From: Thiobacillus denitrificans
GTDB taxonomy: Bacteria > Pseudomonadota > Gammaproteobacteria > Burkholderiales > Thiobacillaceae
DNA length: 10,981 bases
Direction: 5' to 3'
Assembly: GCA_002424845.1 (NCBI GenBank)
Contig: DILD01000029.1
Location: 4,080 to 15,060 of the forward strand
Positions 1 to 6,364 of this stretch are shown here, in pieces (within the stretch, counting starts at the first letter, position 1; each line of letters begins with the position of its first letter). Made by a program: the position numbers and the translations under genes. The notes below the pieces were generated by a model that saw only the letters and a list, made by a program, of their open reading frames with translations, was not told where the DNA came from and ran no database searches.

Positions 1-293
1 TGTTCATCATCATGCTCGGGCAGCAGCAGCTTGATGCCGATCCACAGCAACAGCAGCGCACCGACGATCTTGAGGTAAGGCAGGGCCAGCAGTTGCAGGG
101 CAAAGAAAATCATCACCACGCGCAGGCCGATGGCGCCGATCACACCCCAGAAGATGCCTTGTCGGCGTTGTTCAGGCGGCAGTTTGCGGCAGGCCAGGGC
201 AATGACCACGGCATTGTCGCCACCGAGCATGATGTCGATGGCGATGATCTGGAGCACCGCGATCCAGAACAGGGAAGAGCTGATTTCAGGCAT
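1..293 (-). CDS. TerC-family integral membrane protein (YjbE/YkoY-like), C-terminus outside window
   Basis: The minus strand reads open from an ATG at 293 to the left edge, giving the first 97 residues. They begin MPEISSSLFWIAVLQ and contain the hallmark GGDNAVVIAL (about residues 24-33) in a first membrane helix, then a basic loop (CRKLPPEQRRQG), a second hydrophobic span (about 50-70) and a third (about 75-90) ending in LLPEHDDE. This matches the N-terminal half of TerC-family proteins, whose members include manganese exporters and tellurite-resistance-associated proteins. The conserved acidic residues of the first helix (Asp20 and Asp26) are present. No strong Shine-Dalgarno precedes the ATG. 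The gene diverges from the antiporter gene, which is consistent with two ion-transport genes sharing a control region, but substrate cannot be told from the sequence. The family call is firm; the manganese role is inference. Confidence 0.88.
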   Translation of the reverse strand, partial: MPEISSSLFWIAVLQIIAIDIMLGGDNAVVIALACRKLPPEQRRQGIFWGVIGAIGLRVVMIFFALQLLALPYLKIVGALLLLWIGIKLLLPEHDDE

Positions 294-397
294 GGCGAAA
301 AACGTTTGGCAAAGATGAATGGTACCCAACTTTCAGAACCGACTGAAACACCAGCGCACGGTGTACAGTCAGCTGTGCCAACTCACCATTCAACGCC
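294..397. promoter_or_regulatory. Divergent intergenic region between terC-like and antiporter genes
   Basis: This 104-base stretch must hold the control signals for both divergent genes. Two short inverted repeats are visible: TTTCAG at 331-336 with CTGAAA at 343-348 (6-base spacer), and ACAG at 365-368 with CTGT at 373-376. The first could be an operator or a small hairpin. I could not identify convincing -35/-10 pairs for either direction. Confidence 0.3.
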
Positions 398-1720
398 ATG
401 ACAAACGCCCTGTGGTTTTTACTGGTGGGCGGTCTGTTGCTCACCCGGGGCCTGACCGCCGCCCTGTTCAAAAACCTGCCCGTGACGCCGGCCATTGTCT
501 ATCTGGGCGTGGGTTTGCTGGTCGGGCCAACGGTGTTTGGCTTCTTTCACTTCAATCCGCTCAAGGAATCTGCACTGATGGAAGTGTTGACCGAAGTGGT
601 GGTGCTGATCTCGCTTTTTTCTGCCGGCGTCAAGATGCCGGTGCCGGTCAACCTGACGCGCTGGCGCGCCCCGATTTTGCTGGCTTCGGTGTCGATGGTG
701 GCGAGTGTCGGGCTGATCGCGGCCTTTGCCTGTTACGCCTTGGGCCTGCCCCTGGGTGCCGGTATTTTGTTGGGCGCCATCCTGTCGCCCACCGACCCGG
801 TGTTGGCCACCGATGTGCAGACCCGTCACCCCGGGGACCGCGACCAACTGCGTTTCACCCTGACCTGCGAGGCCGGCATGAACGACGGCAGCGCTTTTCC
901 GTTTGTCATGCTGGGCTTGGGCCTGCTCGGGCTGCACGAGCTGGGTGACTCCGGCCTGCGCTGGGTGCTGGTCGATGTGCTGTGGGCCACGGTTGCGGCA
1001 ATCGCCATCGGGGTGATGTCCGGCGCCGCACTGGCCTATGTGGCACGGAAGCTGCGCGGTCATCCCCCCCGGCACAAGCTGATGGACGACTTCCTCGGAC
1101 TCGGGCTGATCGGCGTGGCTTACGGCCTGAGCGTGCTGGTCGATGCGTGGGGATTTCTGGCGGTATTTTTCGCTGCCGTCGCGCTGCGCCAGACCGAACT
1201 TAAACTCGCCGCCGCCGATCGGGATCGGCCGGGTCAGACACAAACCGGCCGGGGCGAAGTGGAAGTGGAAGTGGCAAGTGAAATTCCGGATAACGCGCCC
1301 GAACCGACCGTCAGCGAAGGATCGCTGGTATTCAAGGAACATCTGGAACGGCTGTCGGAATTGATGCTCATTCTGTTGATCGGCGGCACGCTGTATCTCG
1401 ATTCCTGGAGCTGGCGGGCGGTGGGGCTGGCACTGTTTTTGTTCATGGTGGCGCGCCCGCTCAGCGTGCTCGCCGGCCTGCTGGGCACGCGCACGTCATG
1501 GCCGATACGCGGCATGGTGGGCTGGTTCGGCGTGCGCGGCATCGGTTCGCTGTACTACCTGATGTATGCCATCCAGCATGGTCTCCCCGAAGATCTGGCC
1601 CTGGAACTGATCCAGCTGACGCTGATTGCGGTGACACTTTCGATTCTCGTCCACGGCACCAGCGCCAAGCCGCTGATGCGACGCTTTCTGCGTTATCGCA
1701 GGCATCTGCCAACGGCATAA
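398..1720 (+). CDS. Cation:proton antiporter, CPA1 (NhaP/NHE-like) family
   Basis: A 440-residue polytopic inner-membrane protein predicted to exchange Na+ or K+ for H+. Family signatures are in the right order. SPTDP is at 130-134. EAGMNDGSAFPF (158-169) is the equivalent of the ion-binding E-x-x-x-N-D-G motif, with Asp163 as the candidate transport residue. WFGVRGIGSLYY (376-387) corresponds to the conserved G-x-R-G helix. About a dozen hydrophobic segments span the protein, and the end is basic. A hydrophilic loop of roughly 45-50 residues (about 268-315), rich in Glu, Asp and Arg and containing an EVEVEV run, interrupts the membrane segments after the VALRQTE motif; it is probably cytoplasmic. 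Length is normal for bacterial CPA1 proteins. No clear ribosome binding site precedes the ATG at 398, but the next in-frame codons already encode the first helix, so this start fits. Ion specificity is not predictable. Confidence 0.9.
   Translation: MTNALWFLLVGGLLLTRGLTAALFKNLPVTPAIVYLGVGLLVGPTVFGFFHFNPLKESALMEVLTEVVVLISLFSAGVKMPVPVNLTRWRAPILLASVSMVASVGLIAAFACYALGLPLGAGILLGAILSPTDPVLATDVQTRHPGDRDQLRFTLTCEAGMNDGSAFPFVMLGLGLLGLHELGDSGLRWVLVDVLWATVAAIAIGVMSGAALAYVARKLRGHPPRHKLMDDFLGLGLIGVAYGLSVLVDAWGFLAVFFAAVALRQTELKLAAADRDRPGQTQTGRGEVEVEVASEIPDNAPEPTVSEGSLVFKEHLERLSELMLILLIGGTLYLDSWSWRAVGLALFLFMVARPLSVLAGLLGTRTSWPIRGMVGWFGVRGIGSLYYLMYAIQHGLPEDLALELIQLTLIAVTLSILVHGTSAKPLMRRFLRYRRHLPTA
1256..1273 (+). 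repeat. Three tandem GAAGTG hexamers inside the antiporter gene
   Basis: Three exact in-frame copies of GAAGTG encode Glu-Val-Glu-Val-Glu-Val in the hydrophilic loop of the antiporter. The run is followed by the related GCAAGTGAA. Such a hexamer run can change length without breaking the frame. Confidence 0.8.
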
Positions 1721-1773
1721 GCATGCTCCCAGTAGCCATGCCATACAGAATGTGCTGAGCCAGACGAACCGTC

Positions 1774-1801
1774 TTGCGCTTTCATCGAGACGTTCTATAA
1801 A
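1774..1801 (+). promoter_or_regulatory. Candidate promoter of the HiPIP-like gene
   Basis: A TATAAA hexamer at 1796-1801 is a good -10 match. TTGCGC at 1774-1779, 16 bases upstream, is a weak -35. A start of transcription near 1808 would give a leader of about 130 bases before the ATG at 1939, comparable to the leader inferred for csbD. The assignment is tentative. Confidence 0.35.
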
Positions 1802-1833
1802 AACTGTCCGGCGGTCGCCACGTCATCCCTCTA

Positions 1834-1986
1834 CAGTCTGTCCCGGTGTGAGGTGCGCACGTGGCATAAGGCCGCCTGCGACAGAGGGCGCTCGACTGGC
1901 CATTACGCCCGCCAGCCCCAGAAACCAAGGAGCTTGAAATGAACACGGATATCGATGAAGGCAACAGAAATCAGTTCAAGGGCACG
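1834..1986 (+). repeat. Diverged copy of the csbD leader, RBS and first 16 codons (copy A)
   Basis: This segment aligns with 2507-2658 (leader, RBS and 5' end of csbD) at an almost constant offset of 672-673 bases. Around the ribosome binding sites, 12 of 14 bases agree. From ATG through codon 16, 38 of 48 bases agree by hand count. Upstream, blocks such as GAGGTGC and GACTGGC/GACTGGCC are shared. The match stops after codon 16, where the HiPIP reading frame continues with unrelated sequence. It reads as a partial duplication, not as convergence, because untranslated leader sequence is also similar. Confidence 0.75.
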
Positions 1987-2328
1987 ATGAACGATGAAGT
2001 CCTCCCGCGCAGGGTGGTGCTGCGCGGCGCGCTGGCGATGGGGTGTGGCCTGTTGCTGCCAGCTGCACTGTTTGGATGTGATTCGAAGAAAGGCGAAAAC
2101 TCAAGCGGTGCCGCCCCGGCCGGCTCTCCAACCCCCAGCCCAGACGCTGCCGCCCCGTCGCAGACCGGAAAAATGACACAGACAAGCGTGCAGTACCAGA
2201 CTCAGCCGAAGAACGGGCAGAAGTGCGACGGATGCCTGCATTTCATCGCCGGGTCGAATAGCTGCAAGCTGGTCGAAGGCCAGATCAGCCCCGATGGCTG
2301 GTGCACCCAATGGTTCCAGAAGGCCTGA
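1939..2328 (+). CDS. HiPIP-like high-potential iron-sulfur protein with Tat-type signal and CsbD-like N-terminal head
   Basis: A 129-residue protein. The C-terminal 50 residues match the HiPIP family (Iro of acidithiobacilli is similar): VQYQ, then four cysteines at 96, 99, 109 and 122 in the C-x2-C-x9-C-x12-C arrangement, with the typical G-x-I-S-P-x-G-W-C end. These would hold a [4Fe-4S] cluster, and the protein would carry electrons in the periplasm, usually between a quinol-oxidising complex and a terminal oxidase. Residues 22-49 form a twin-arginine signal (RRVVLRG, hydrophobic core) ending in LFGC, so Cys47 could be lipidated. A Pro/Ser/Ala-rich linker (57-75) follows. Residues 1-16 copy the start of CsbD. 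AAGGAG at 1927-1932 supports the ATG at 1939. A second ATG at 1987 has AAGGG four bases upstream and would give a 113-residue protein without the CsbD-like head. No electron-transfer partner lies nearby. Confidence 0.85.
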   Translation: MNTDIDEGNRNQFKGTMNDEVLPRRVVLRGALAMGCGLLLPAALFGCDSKKGENSSGAAPAGSPTPSPDAAAPSQTGKMTQTSVQYQTQPKNGQKCDGCLHFIAGSNSCKLVEGQISPDGWCTQWFQKA

Positions 2329-2346
2329 GTTGATGCCTCATCAGGC
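2323..2346 (+). terminator. Weak hairpin at the 3' end of the HiPIP-like gene
   Basis: GCCTGA (2323-2328, covering the stop codon) can pair with TCAGGC (2341-2346) around a 12-base loop. No T-run follows, so it is at best a weak or Rho-assisted end. Confidence 0.25.
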
Positions 2347-2445
2347 TTGCCCCCCATGGCAGTACGGGCCACCCGATACCACGCCGAGGCCTTCGCGAAG
2401 ACCCCGCTGCGTACGTCACCGTACAGACTGCGCCTGGGTCTGCAA

Positions 2446-2455
2446 CTAGTCTTAA
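2446..2455 (+). promoter_or_regulatory. Candidate RpoS-type extended -10 of csbD
   Basis: CTAGTCTTAA agrees at eight of ten positions with the RpoS extended -10 pattern CTAYRCTTAA known from E. coli. It lies 155 bases before the csbD start, leaving a long leader. The leader contains a GCAGCC-TGA-GGCTGC hairpin at 2506-2520. CsbD-family genes are general-stress genes in other bacteria, which supports but does not prove the call. Confidence 0.35.
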
Positions 2456-2506
2456 ACTCTAATCGGGGAGCTTCTTTCGAAGTTGTCGGGACGGTCGTTA
2501 CCCCCG

Positions 2507-2658
2507 CAGCCTGAGGCTGCACGAGGTGCACAGGTGACGAGAAACCGGCTGCAACAAAGGATGATGACTGGCGATTCCGCCCGTTGCCCCCCTAACCGAA
2601 GGAGATTGAAATGGACTGGAATATCGTGGAAGGCAACTGGAAGCAGTTCAAGGGCAAG
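2507..2658 (+). repeat. csbD leader, RBS and first 16 codons (copy B, probable parent)
   Basis: Partner of the segment at 1834-1986. This copy belongs to an intact csbD gene, so it is the likely source of the duplication. AAGGAG at 2599-2604 lies six bases before the ATG, exactly as in copy A. Confidence 0.75.
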
Positions 2659-2823
2659 GTAAAAACACAATGGGGCAAGTTGACCGACGATCACCTCGAC
2701 GTGATTGCAGGCAAGCGCGATCAACTGGCGGGCAAGATCCAGGAGTCCTATGGCATCACGAAGGACGAAGCCGAGAAGCAGATCAAGGACTTTGAAGAAC
2801 GCAACAAGGACGTTAGCCACTAG
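2611..2823 (+). CDS. CsbD family stress protein (YjbJ-like)
   Basis: A 70-residue, highly charged, soluble protein with the full CsbD domain: MDWNIVEGNWKQFKGKVK at the start, then WGKLTDDHLDVIAGKRDQLAGKIQ, and an acidic/basic helix ending KDFEERNKDVSH. Length is typical of the family. Its biochemical function is unknown; homologues are induced by general stress (sigma B in Bacillus, RpoS and hyperosmotic stress in enterobacteria). A strong AAGGAG six bases before the ATG supports efficient translation. A long upstream leader and a strong hairpin downstream suggest a monocistronic transcript. Its 5' end is duplicated in front of the HiPIP-like gene upstream. Confidence 0.95.
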   Translation: MDWNIVEGNWKQFKGKVKTQWGKLTDDHLDVIAGKRDQLAGKIQESYGITKDEAEKQIKDFEERNKDVSH

Positions 2824-2839
2824 TGTTCCGCCTAACCCT

Positions 2840-2874
2840 GACCCTGACGCTGCGCGTGACGCAGCGTCAGGGTC
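2840..2874 (+). terminator. Strong hairpin downstream of csbD
   Basis: A perfect 15-base stem (outer G2840-C2874, core ACCCTGACGCTGCG at 2841-2854 with its complement at 2860-2873) closes a 5-base loop, 16 bases after the csbD stop codon. No T-tract follows. It may end the csbD transcript, protect its 3' end, or fold in the leader of the next gene, whose ATG is only 34 bases further on. Confidence 0.6.
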
Positions 2875-2908
2875 GTCCGGGGCAGACGCTTTCTTGAAAG
2901 CCCATTTC

Positions 2909-3895
2909 ATGCCGCGCTACCGCCGCTTTATTTCGCGCTGCAAATCAAATCAAAGGACTGCGGCGGCATCCCCTGCTGGTGCGGGATACGTGGTGAGCAA
3001 CGCATTGCGTGGAAACTCCTTGGTTTGGCTGACCAGCCTGTGGCTCGTCGGAATCGCGTTTTGCAGCGCGGGGCTGGCCTTGGCCTCCGTGCCGGATACG
3101 CAATCCGCTGCCGCACTCCACGCCAAATACGCGTCCCTGGGTGAGCGACTCCATCACAACCCGTTTCGGCGAGCGCTGGCCCTCGACTCGTCCGAGTCGT
3201 CAAACGACCTGGAAGGCGACATCTACGCCCTGGTCGATTATCCGTTTTCCACCGTCAGTACCGCGCTCAAAGGTGCGGAGGACTGGTGTGACGTCCTGAT
3301 CCTGCATATCAATACCAAATACTGCCATGCCAAGACCGACAAGACCCGCACGGCTCTGACTGTCTACATCGGCAAGAAAACCCCGCAGCCTTTCAAGAAT
3401 GCCCATCCCATCGAGTTTTCCTATCGCGTCACCGCGGCGAAAGCGGATTACCTGGAGATCCAGCTCGATGCGCGGAAGGGCCCGCTGAGCACGCGCGACT
3501 ATCTCATCCAGCTGCAGGCGGTGCCGATTGGCAACGACCAGACCTTTCTGCACCTGACCTATTCGTATGCTTACGGCATGGCAGGGCGGCTTGCCATGAA
3601 AACCTACCTCGCGACCATTGGCAGCGGCAAGGTGGGGTTCACCCAGACCGGCAGGCCCGCCGAATATATCGGGGGCATGCGCGGCCTGGCGGAACGCAAC
3701 ACCATGCGCTATTACCTCGCCATCGACGCCTATCTTGGCGCATTGGCCACACCGCCGCCTTTGCAGCTCCAGAAACGCCTGCATGGCTGGTTTACCGCCA
3801 CCGAACAATATCCCCGCCAATTGCGCGAACTCGACCGGGCGGCCTATTTAGACATGAAGCGGCACGAGTATCTGCGTCAGCAGACCACGCAATAA
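2909..3895 (+). CDS. Uncharacterised exported protein, possibly SRPBCC/START-like fold
   Basis: A 328-residue protein if started at the ATG at 2909. GTG codons at 2990 and 2993 would give about 301 residues and a more usual signal peptide. Neither start has a strong ribosome binding site. Residues 37-59 form a hydrophobic segment ending in ALA before SVPD, so a cleaved signal peptide and a periplasmic mature form are likely. The remainder is soluble, with no metal-binding or catalytic motif I recognise. The stretch LEGDIYALVDYPFSTVSTALKG (about 101-122) resembles the strand-helix opening of SRPBCC domains, and the alternating strands that follow (LTVYIG, FSYRVTAA, YLEIQLDA, FLHLTYSYAYG) fit a curved beta-sheet. 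This fold idea is inference only. A C-terminal basic helical region (about 289-328) ends the protein. It is separated from csbD by a hairpin and is convergent with the OmpA-type gene. Confidence 0.75.
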   Translation: MPRYRRFISRCKSNQRTAAASPAGAGYVVSNALRGNSLVWLTSLWLVGIAFCSAGLALASVPDTQSAAALHAKYASLGERLHHNPFRRALALDSSESSNDLEGDIYALVDYPFSTVSTALKGAEDWCDVLILHINTKYCHAKTDKTRTALTVYIGKKTPQPFKNAHPIEFSYRVTAAKADYLEIQLDARKGPLSTRDYLIQLQAVPIGNDQTFLHLTYSYAYGMAGRLAMKTYLATIGSGKVGFTQTGRPAEYIGGMRGLAERNTMRYYLAIDAYLGALATPPPLQLQKRLHGWFTATEQYPRQLRELDRAAYLDMKRHEYLRQQTTQ

Positions 3896-3979
3896 GGTGT
3901 ACTCAATGAAGTCCGCTCACAAAGTGCAGGGCCGCCAACCAGAAAAATCCGGCATTCGTCGGCAAAGCGAATTGTCAAA

Positions 3980-4014
3980 CGGGCAATCCGGCGTGAATCA
4001 AGCCGGATTGCCCG
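3980..4014. terminator. Bidirectional terminator hairpin between convergent genes
   Basis: A perfect 13-base stem, CGGGCAATCCGGC at 3980-3992 pairing with GCCGGATTGCCCG at 4002-4014, closes a 9-base loop. It lies between the convergent exported-protein gene and the OmpA-type gene, 12 bases past the latter's stop codon. In the minus direction the stem is followed by a short T-containing stretch (TTTGAC), so it probably serves mainly the OmpA-type gene. Confidence 0.7.
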
Positions 4015-4026
4015 AATAAGCGATCG

Positions 4027-4680
4027 TCAGCGTGCGGGTTCCGCCACGAAAATCTCGACGCGACGGTTCTTCGCACGACCTTCTACCGTATTGTTGCTGG
4101 CGATCGGTTCGCGCGAACCGCGGCCATTGATGAGGATGCGATTTGTCGCCACCCCGCGGGCAACGAGGTAATCGCGCGTCGAGGCGGCGCGATTGATCGA
4201 AAGCGGATCATTGATTGCATCCGAGCCGGTACTGTCCGTGTGGCCGATGATGGTCACTGTCGTCACCGGATTCTGATTCAGGGTGATGGCGAAGCGATCA
4301 AGGATCGGGCGCAGGTTCGGCTTGATGTCATAACGGTTGATGTCAAACGAAACATCGCTCGGGATGTCCAGCTTGAGCTGGTTGTCGGCGGTCTGGCTTA
4401 CGCTCACGCCGGTTCCCTGGGTGGCTTGTTCCATCGCTGCCTTCTGTTCCTCCATATGCTTCGACCACAGATAACCGCCACCCGCACCCACTGCCGCGCC
4501 GATAGCCGCGCCGGTCGCAGTGCGTTTGCCGCCCCCGCCGCCTGTCGCACTGCCAATTATCGCCCCGGTAACTGCGCCGATCCCCGCACCTGTGCTGGTG
4601 GTTTTTTGAGTTTCGGTCATGTTGGCGCAACCGCCGAGACCCAATGCAATGACGCTAAAAGAAGCAATGATTTTTTTCAT
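4027..4680 (-). CDS. OmpA-family lipoprotein with glycine zipper (YiaD-like)
   Basis: A 217-residue outer-membrane lipoprotein. The signal peptide ends in the lipobox LGGC with Cys18. Residues about 31-69 are a glycine-zipper region (GAGIGAVTGAIIG, then GAAIGAAVGAGGG), a membrane-associating segment common in such lipoproteins. Residues about 100-215 form an OmpA C-terminal domain that binds peptidoglycan. The two residues that grip diaminopimelate are present at the expected 15-residue spacing, Asp149 (in HTDSTGS) and Arg164 (in LSINRA), and NRRVEI closes the domain. The role is anchoring the outer membrane to the wall. The ATG at 4680 was chosen because GGAG lies just upstream and it begins a proper signal peptide; an upstream extension to 4806 lacks these. 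It follows the phospholipase D-like gene on the same strand, 147 bases downstream. Confidence 0.93.
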   Translation of the reverse strand: MKKIIASFSVIALGLGGCANMTETQKTTSTGAGIGAVTGAIIGSATGGGGGKRTATGAAIGAAVGAGGGYLWSKHMEEQKAAMEQATQGTGVSVSQTADNQLKLDIPSDVSFDINRYDIKPNLRPILDRFAITLNQNPVTTVTIIGHTDSTGSDAINDPLSINRAASTRDYLVARGVATNRILINGRGSREPIASNNTVEGRAKNRRVEIFVAEPAR

Positions 4681-4725
4681 GGGAAAACTCCAGTTCTGTT
4701 CAAGATGTTTCACTGTGGAAAATAT

Positions 4726-4744
4726 GCGGGTTTGAGCATCCCGC
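4726..4744 (-). terminator. Possible weak terminator between the PLD-like and OmpA-type genes
   Basis: GCGGG (4726-4730) pairs with CCCGC (4740-4744) around a 9-base loop. On the minus strand the stem is followed by ATATTTTCC. The stem is short. If functional, it would separate transcription of the two genes; the same T/A-rich stretch could instead be part of a promoter for the OmpA-type gene. Confidence 0.3.
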
Positions 4745-4827
4745 TTGACTAGACCCCTGCTCGGCATCAGCAACAAACGAACAGCGGGCCATGACACGGA
4801 CAACATAATTGGGGTGAGAATCAGGTT

Positions 4828-6249
4828 TCACAGCCAGTACTCCCAGATCCGGGCGAACCACTCCTTGAGACGCAGGTCGAGCGAACGGCTGCGCCACTGC
4901 TCGAGTGTGATCGCGTCGGACGCCGCGAGATCCTTGTCGAACATCGCCTGCACCTGATTCCCGAAATCCGGGCCCAGCACCACGGCGTTCAGTTCATAGT
5001 TATGCAGAAAACTGCGCCAATCGAGATTGGTCGAACCGACCGTAGCCCAGACGCCATCGATCAGCGCGGTCTTGGAATGCAGGATCACGCCGCGCCGCTC
5101 GTGGATTTTCACCCCCGCCCGCAGCAGCCGGTCGTAGTAGTTGCGCCCGGCGTGGAACACCAGCCAGGAGTCGGTCTGGCTGGGCAGAATCAGGGTGACG
5201 TTGACGCCGCGCCGGACGGCCGCTTCGAGTGCGTCGAGCAGTTGTGGGTCGGGGGCGAAATACGCGTTGGTGATGTTCACGCTGACTTCCGAACTGGCAA
5301 TGGCCGAGAGCAGCGTGGCATAGATCAGGCTGAAGGCATCGTCGGGCGAACTGCCGATCGCGCGCACCAGGTGCGGGCCCGCGTGCTCAGGAGGCGGAAA
5401 GTAGTTTTTCCCGGACAACGGCTCGCCCTTCTGCTTTTCCCAGGTCGCGAGAAACAGCTTCTGGAACTCGGCCACCACCGGCCCCTGCAGTTGCAGGTCG
5501 GTATCGCGCCAGGCCAGGGCAGGGTCGGACTCCGTATCGGGCTTCTTCGCCCGCGAACCATGGCCGAACGATCCGCCTGAGTAGACGCTGCTGATGTTGA
5601 TGCCGCCGAGAAACGCGGTGTGTCCGTCGACGATCAGCAGCTTGCGATGGTCGCGCTGATTCAACGCCCATTCCTTGGGCGTCAACAAGGGGTTGATGGG
5701 GTTGAATTCGAGCACCTGGACGCCACTGTCGGTCAGCTGCCGGAAGAATTCCACCGGGGTGCCGAGGGTGCCGACGCTGTCACGGATGAGGTTGACCTGC
5801 ACGCCCTCCGCCTGCCTGGCGATCAATGCCTCGGCAAAGCGCTGGCCGACTTCGTCGTCGTCGAGGATGTAGGTTTCCATGTTGATGTGGTCGCGTGCCG
5901 TCAGGATGGCTGCGTACATCGCCTGATAGGTGGCCGGGCCATCCTGCAGCAAGCGCACCTGATTGCCGACGGTCAGCGGAGTGCCGACGATGGCCTCTTC
6001 GCGCGCCAGATGGTGGTCGAAGATGCCGGTGTCCTGGCTGCGGTCTTCCAGCCGATCGAGGATCGCCTTGCTGCGCACGGCCGATAATTCACCGTGAGCC
6101 CCTTCCAGTTGCACCGGCGGGCCGGGGCGCCTCGTCAGGTCGGGCACGATGGTCGGCAGGCTGCTGCAACCGGCCAGACCAATCAGAAACGCGGCCGGCC
6201 AATGCTGCAGCAGCCGCCAGCACGCCGATTTCAGAGTCTTTGAAGCCAT
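4828..6249 (-). CDS. Phospholipase D/cardiolipin synthase-like lipoprotein
   Basis: A 473-residue protein of the phospholipase D superfamily with two complete HKD motifs. The first is HRKLLIVDGHTAFLGGIN (His201, Lys203, Asp208) and the second HSKTALIDGVWATVGSTN (His391, Lys393, Asp398). Both halves carry the usual supporting features (METYILDDD before the first, ITNAYFAPD before the second). Such enzymes join or cleave phosphodiesters of phospholipids; cardiolipin synthases transfer a phosphatidyl group between two lipids. Instead of the two N-terminal membrane helices of ClsA, this protein has a signal peptide with lipobox LAGC (Cys28), so it is probably tethered to the membrane on the periplasmic side. 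The ATG at 6249 was chosen because GGAGG lies four bases upstream; an in-frame ATG at 6315 has no such support and would put a charged tail before the signal. The substrate is not determined by sequence. Confidence 0.9.
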   Translation of the reverse strand: MASKTLKSACWRLLQHWPAAFLIGLAGCSSLPTIVPDLTRRPGPPVQLEGAHGELSAVRSKAILDRLEDRSQDTGIFDHHLAREEAIVGTPLTVGNQVRLLQDGPATYQAMYAAILTARDHINMETYILDDDEVGQRFAEALIARQAEGVQVNLIRDSVGTLGTPVEFFRQLTDSGVQVLEFNPINPLLTPKEWALNQRDHRKLLIVDGHTAFLGGINISSVYSGGSFGHGSRAKKPDTESDPALAWRDTDLQLQGPVVAEFQKLFLATWEKQKGEPLSGKNYFPPPEHAGPHLVRAIGSSPDDAFSLIYATLLSAIASSEVSVNITNAYFAPDPQLLDALEAAVRRGVNVTLILPSQTDSWLVFHAGRNYYDRLLRAGVKIHERRGVILHSKTALIDGVWATVGSTNLDWRSFLHNYELNAVVLGPDFGNQVQAMFDKDLAASDAITLEQWRSRSLDLRLKEWFARIWEYWL

Positions 6250-6364
6250 CCATCCTCCATCAGTCTGGCGTGTATACGGGGCCAAACCAGCCGAACCAGC
6301 ACGCGCCCCCTTCAACGACAGCAGGATGACGACGCCCCCATCAGCACAGGAAGGGTATGAGGAT

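Noticed and set aside
12..401. Plus-strand frames over the first 400 bases
   Set aside because: They are Gln/His-rich shadows of the TerC-family gene, whose minus-strand translation has clear membrane helices and GGDN.
419..1342. Long minus-strand open frame (307 codons) opposite the antiporter gene
   Set aside because: Its product is Gln/His/Arg-rich without any recognisable domain, while the plus-strand frame carries all CPA1 motifs. It is a GC-rich codon shadow.
3200..3820. Minus-strand open frame (206 codons) opposite the exported protein
   Set aside because: No ribosome binding site and no family resemblance. The plus-strand frame has a signal peptide and a continuous fold-like pattern.
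5620..6087. Plus-strand frame (155 codons) opposite the phospholipase D-like gene
   Set aside because: No ribosome binding site or domain; the minus-strand frame contains two catalytic HKD motifs.
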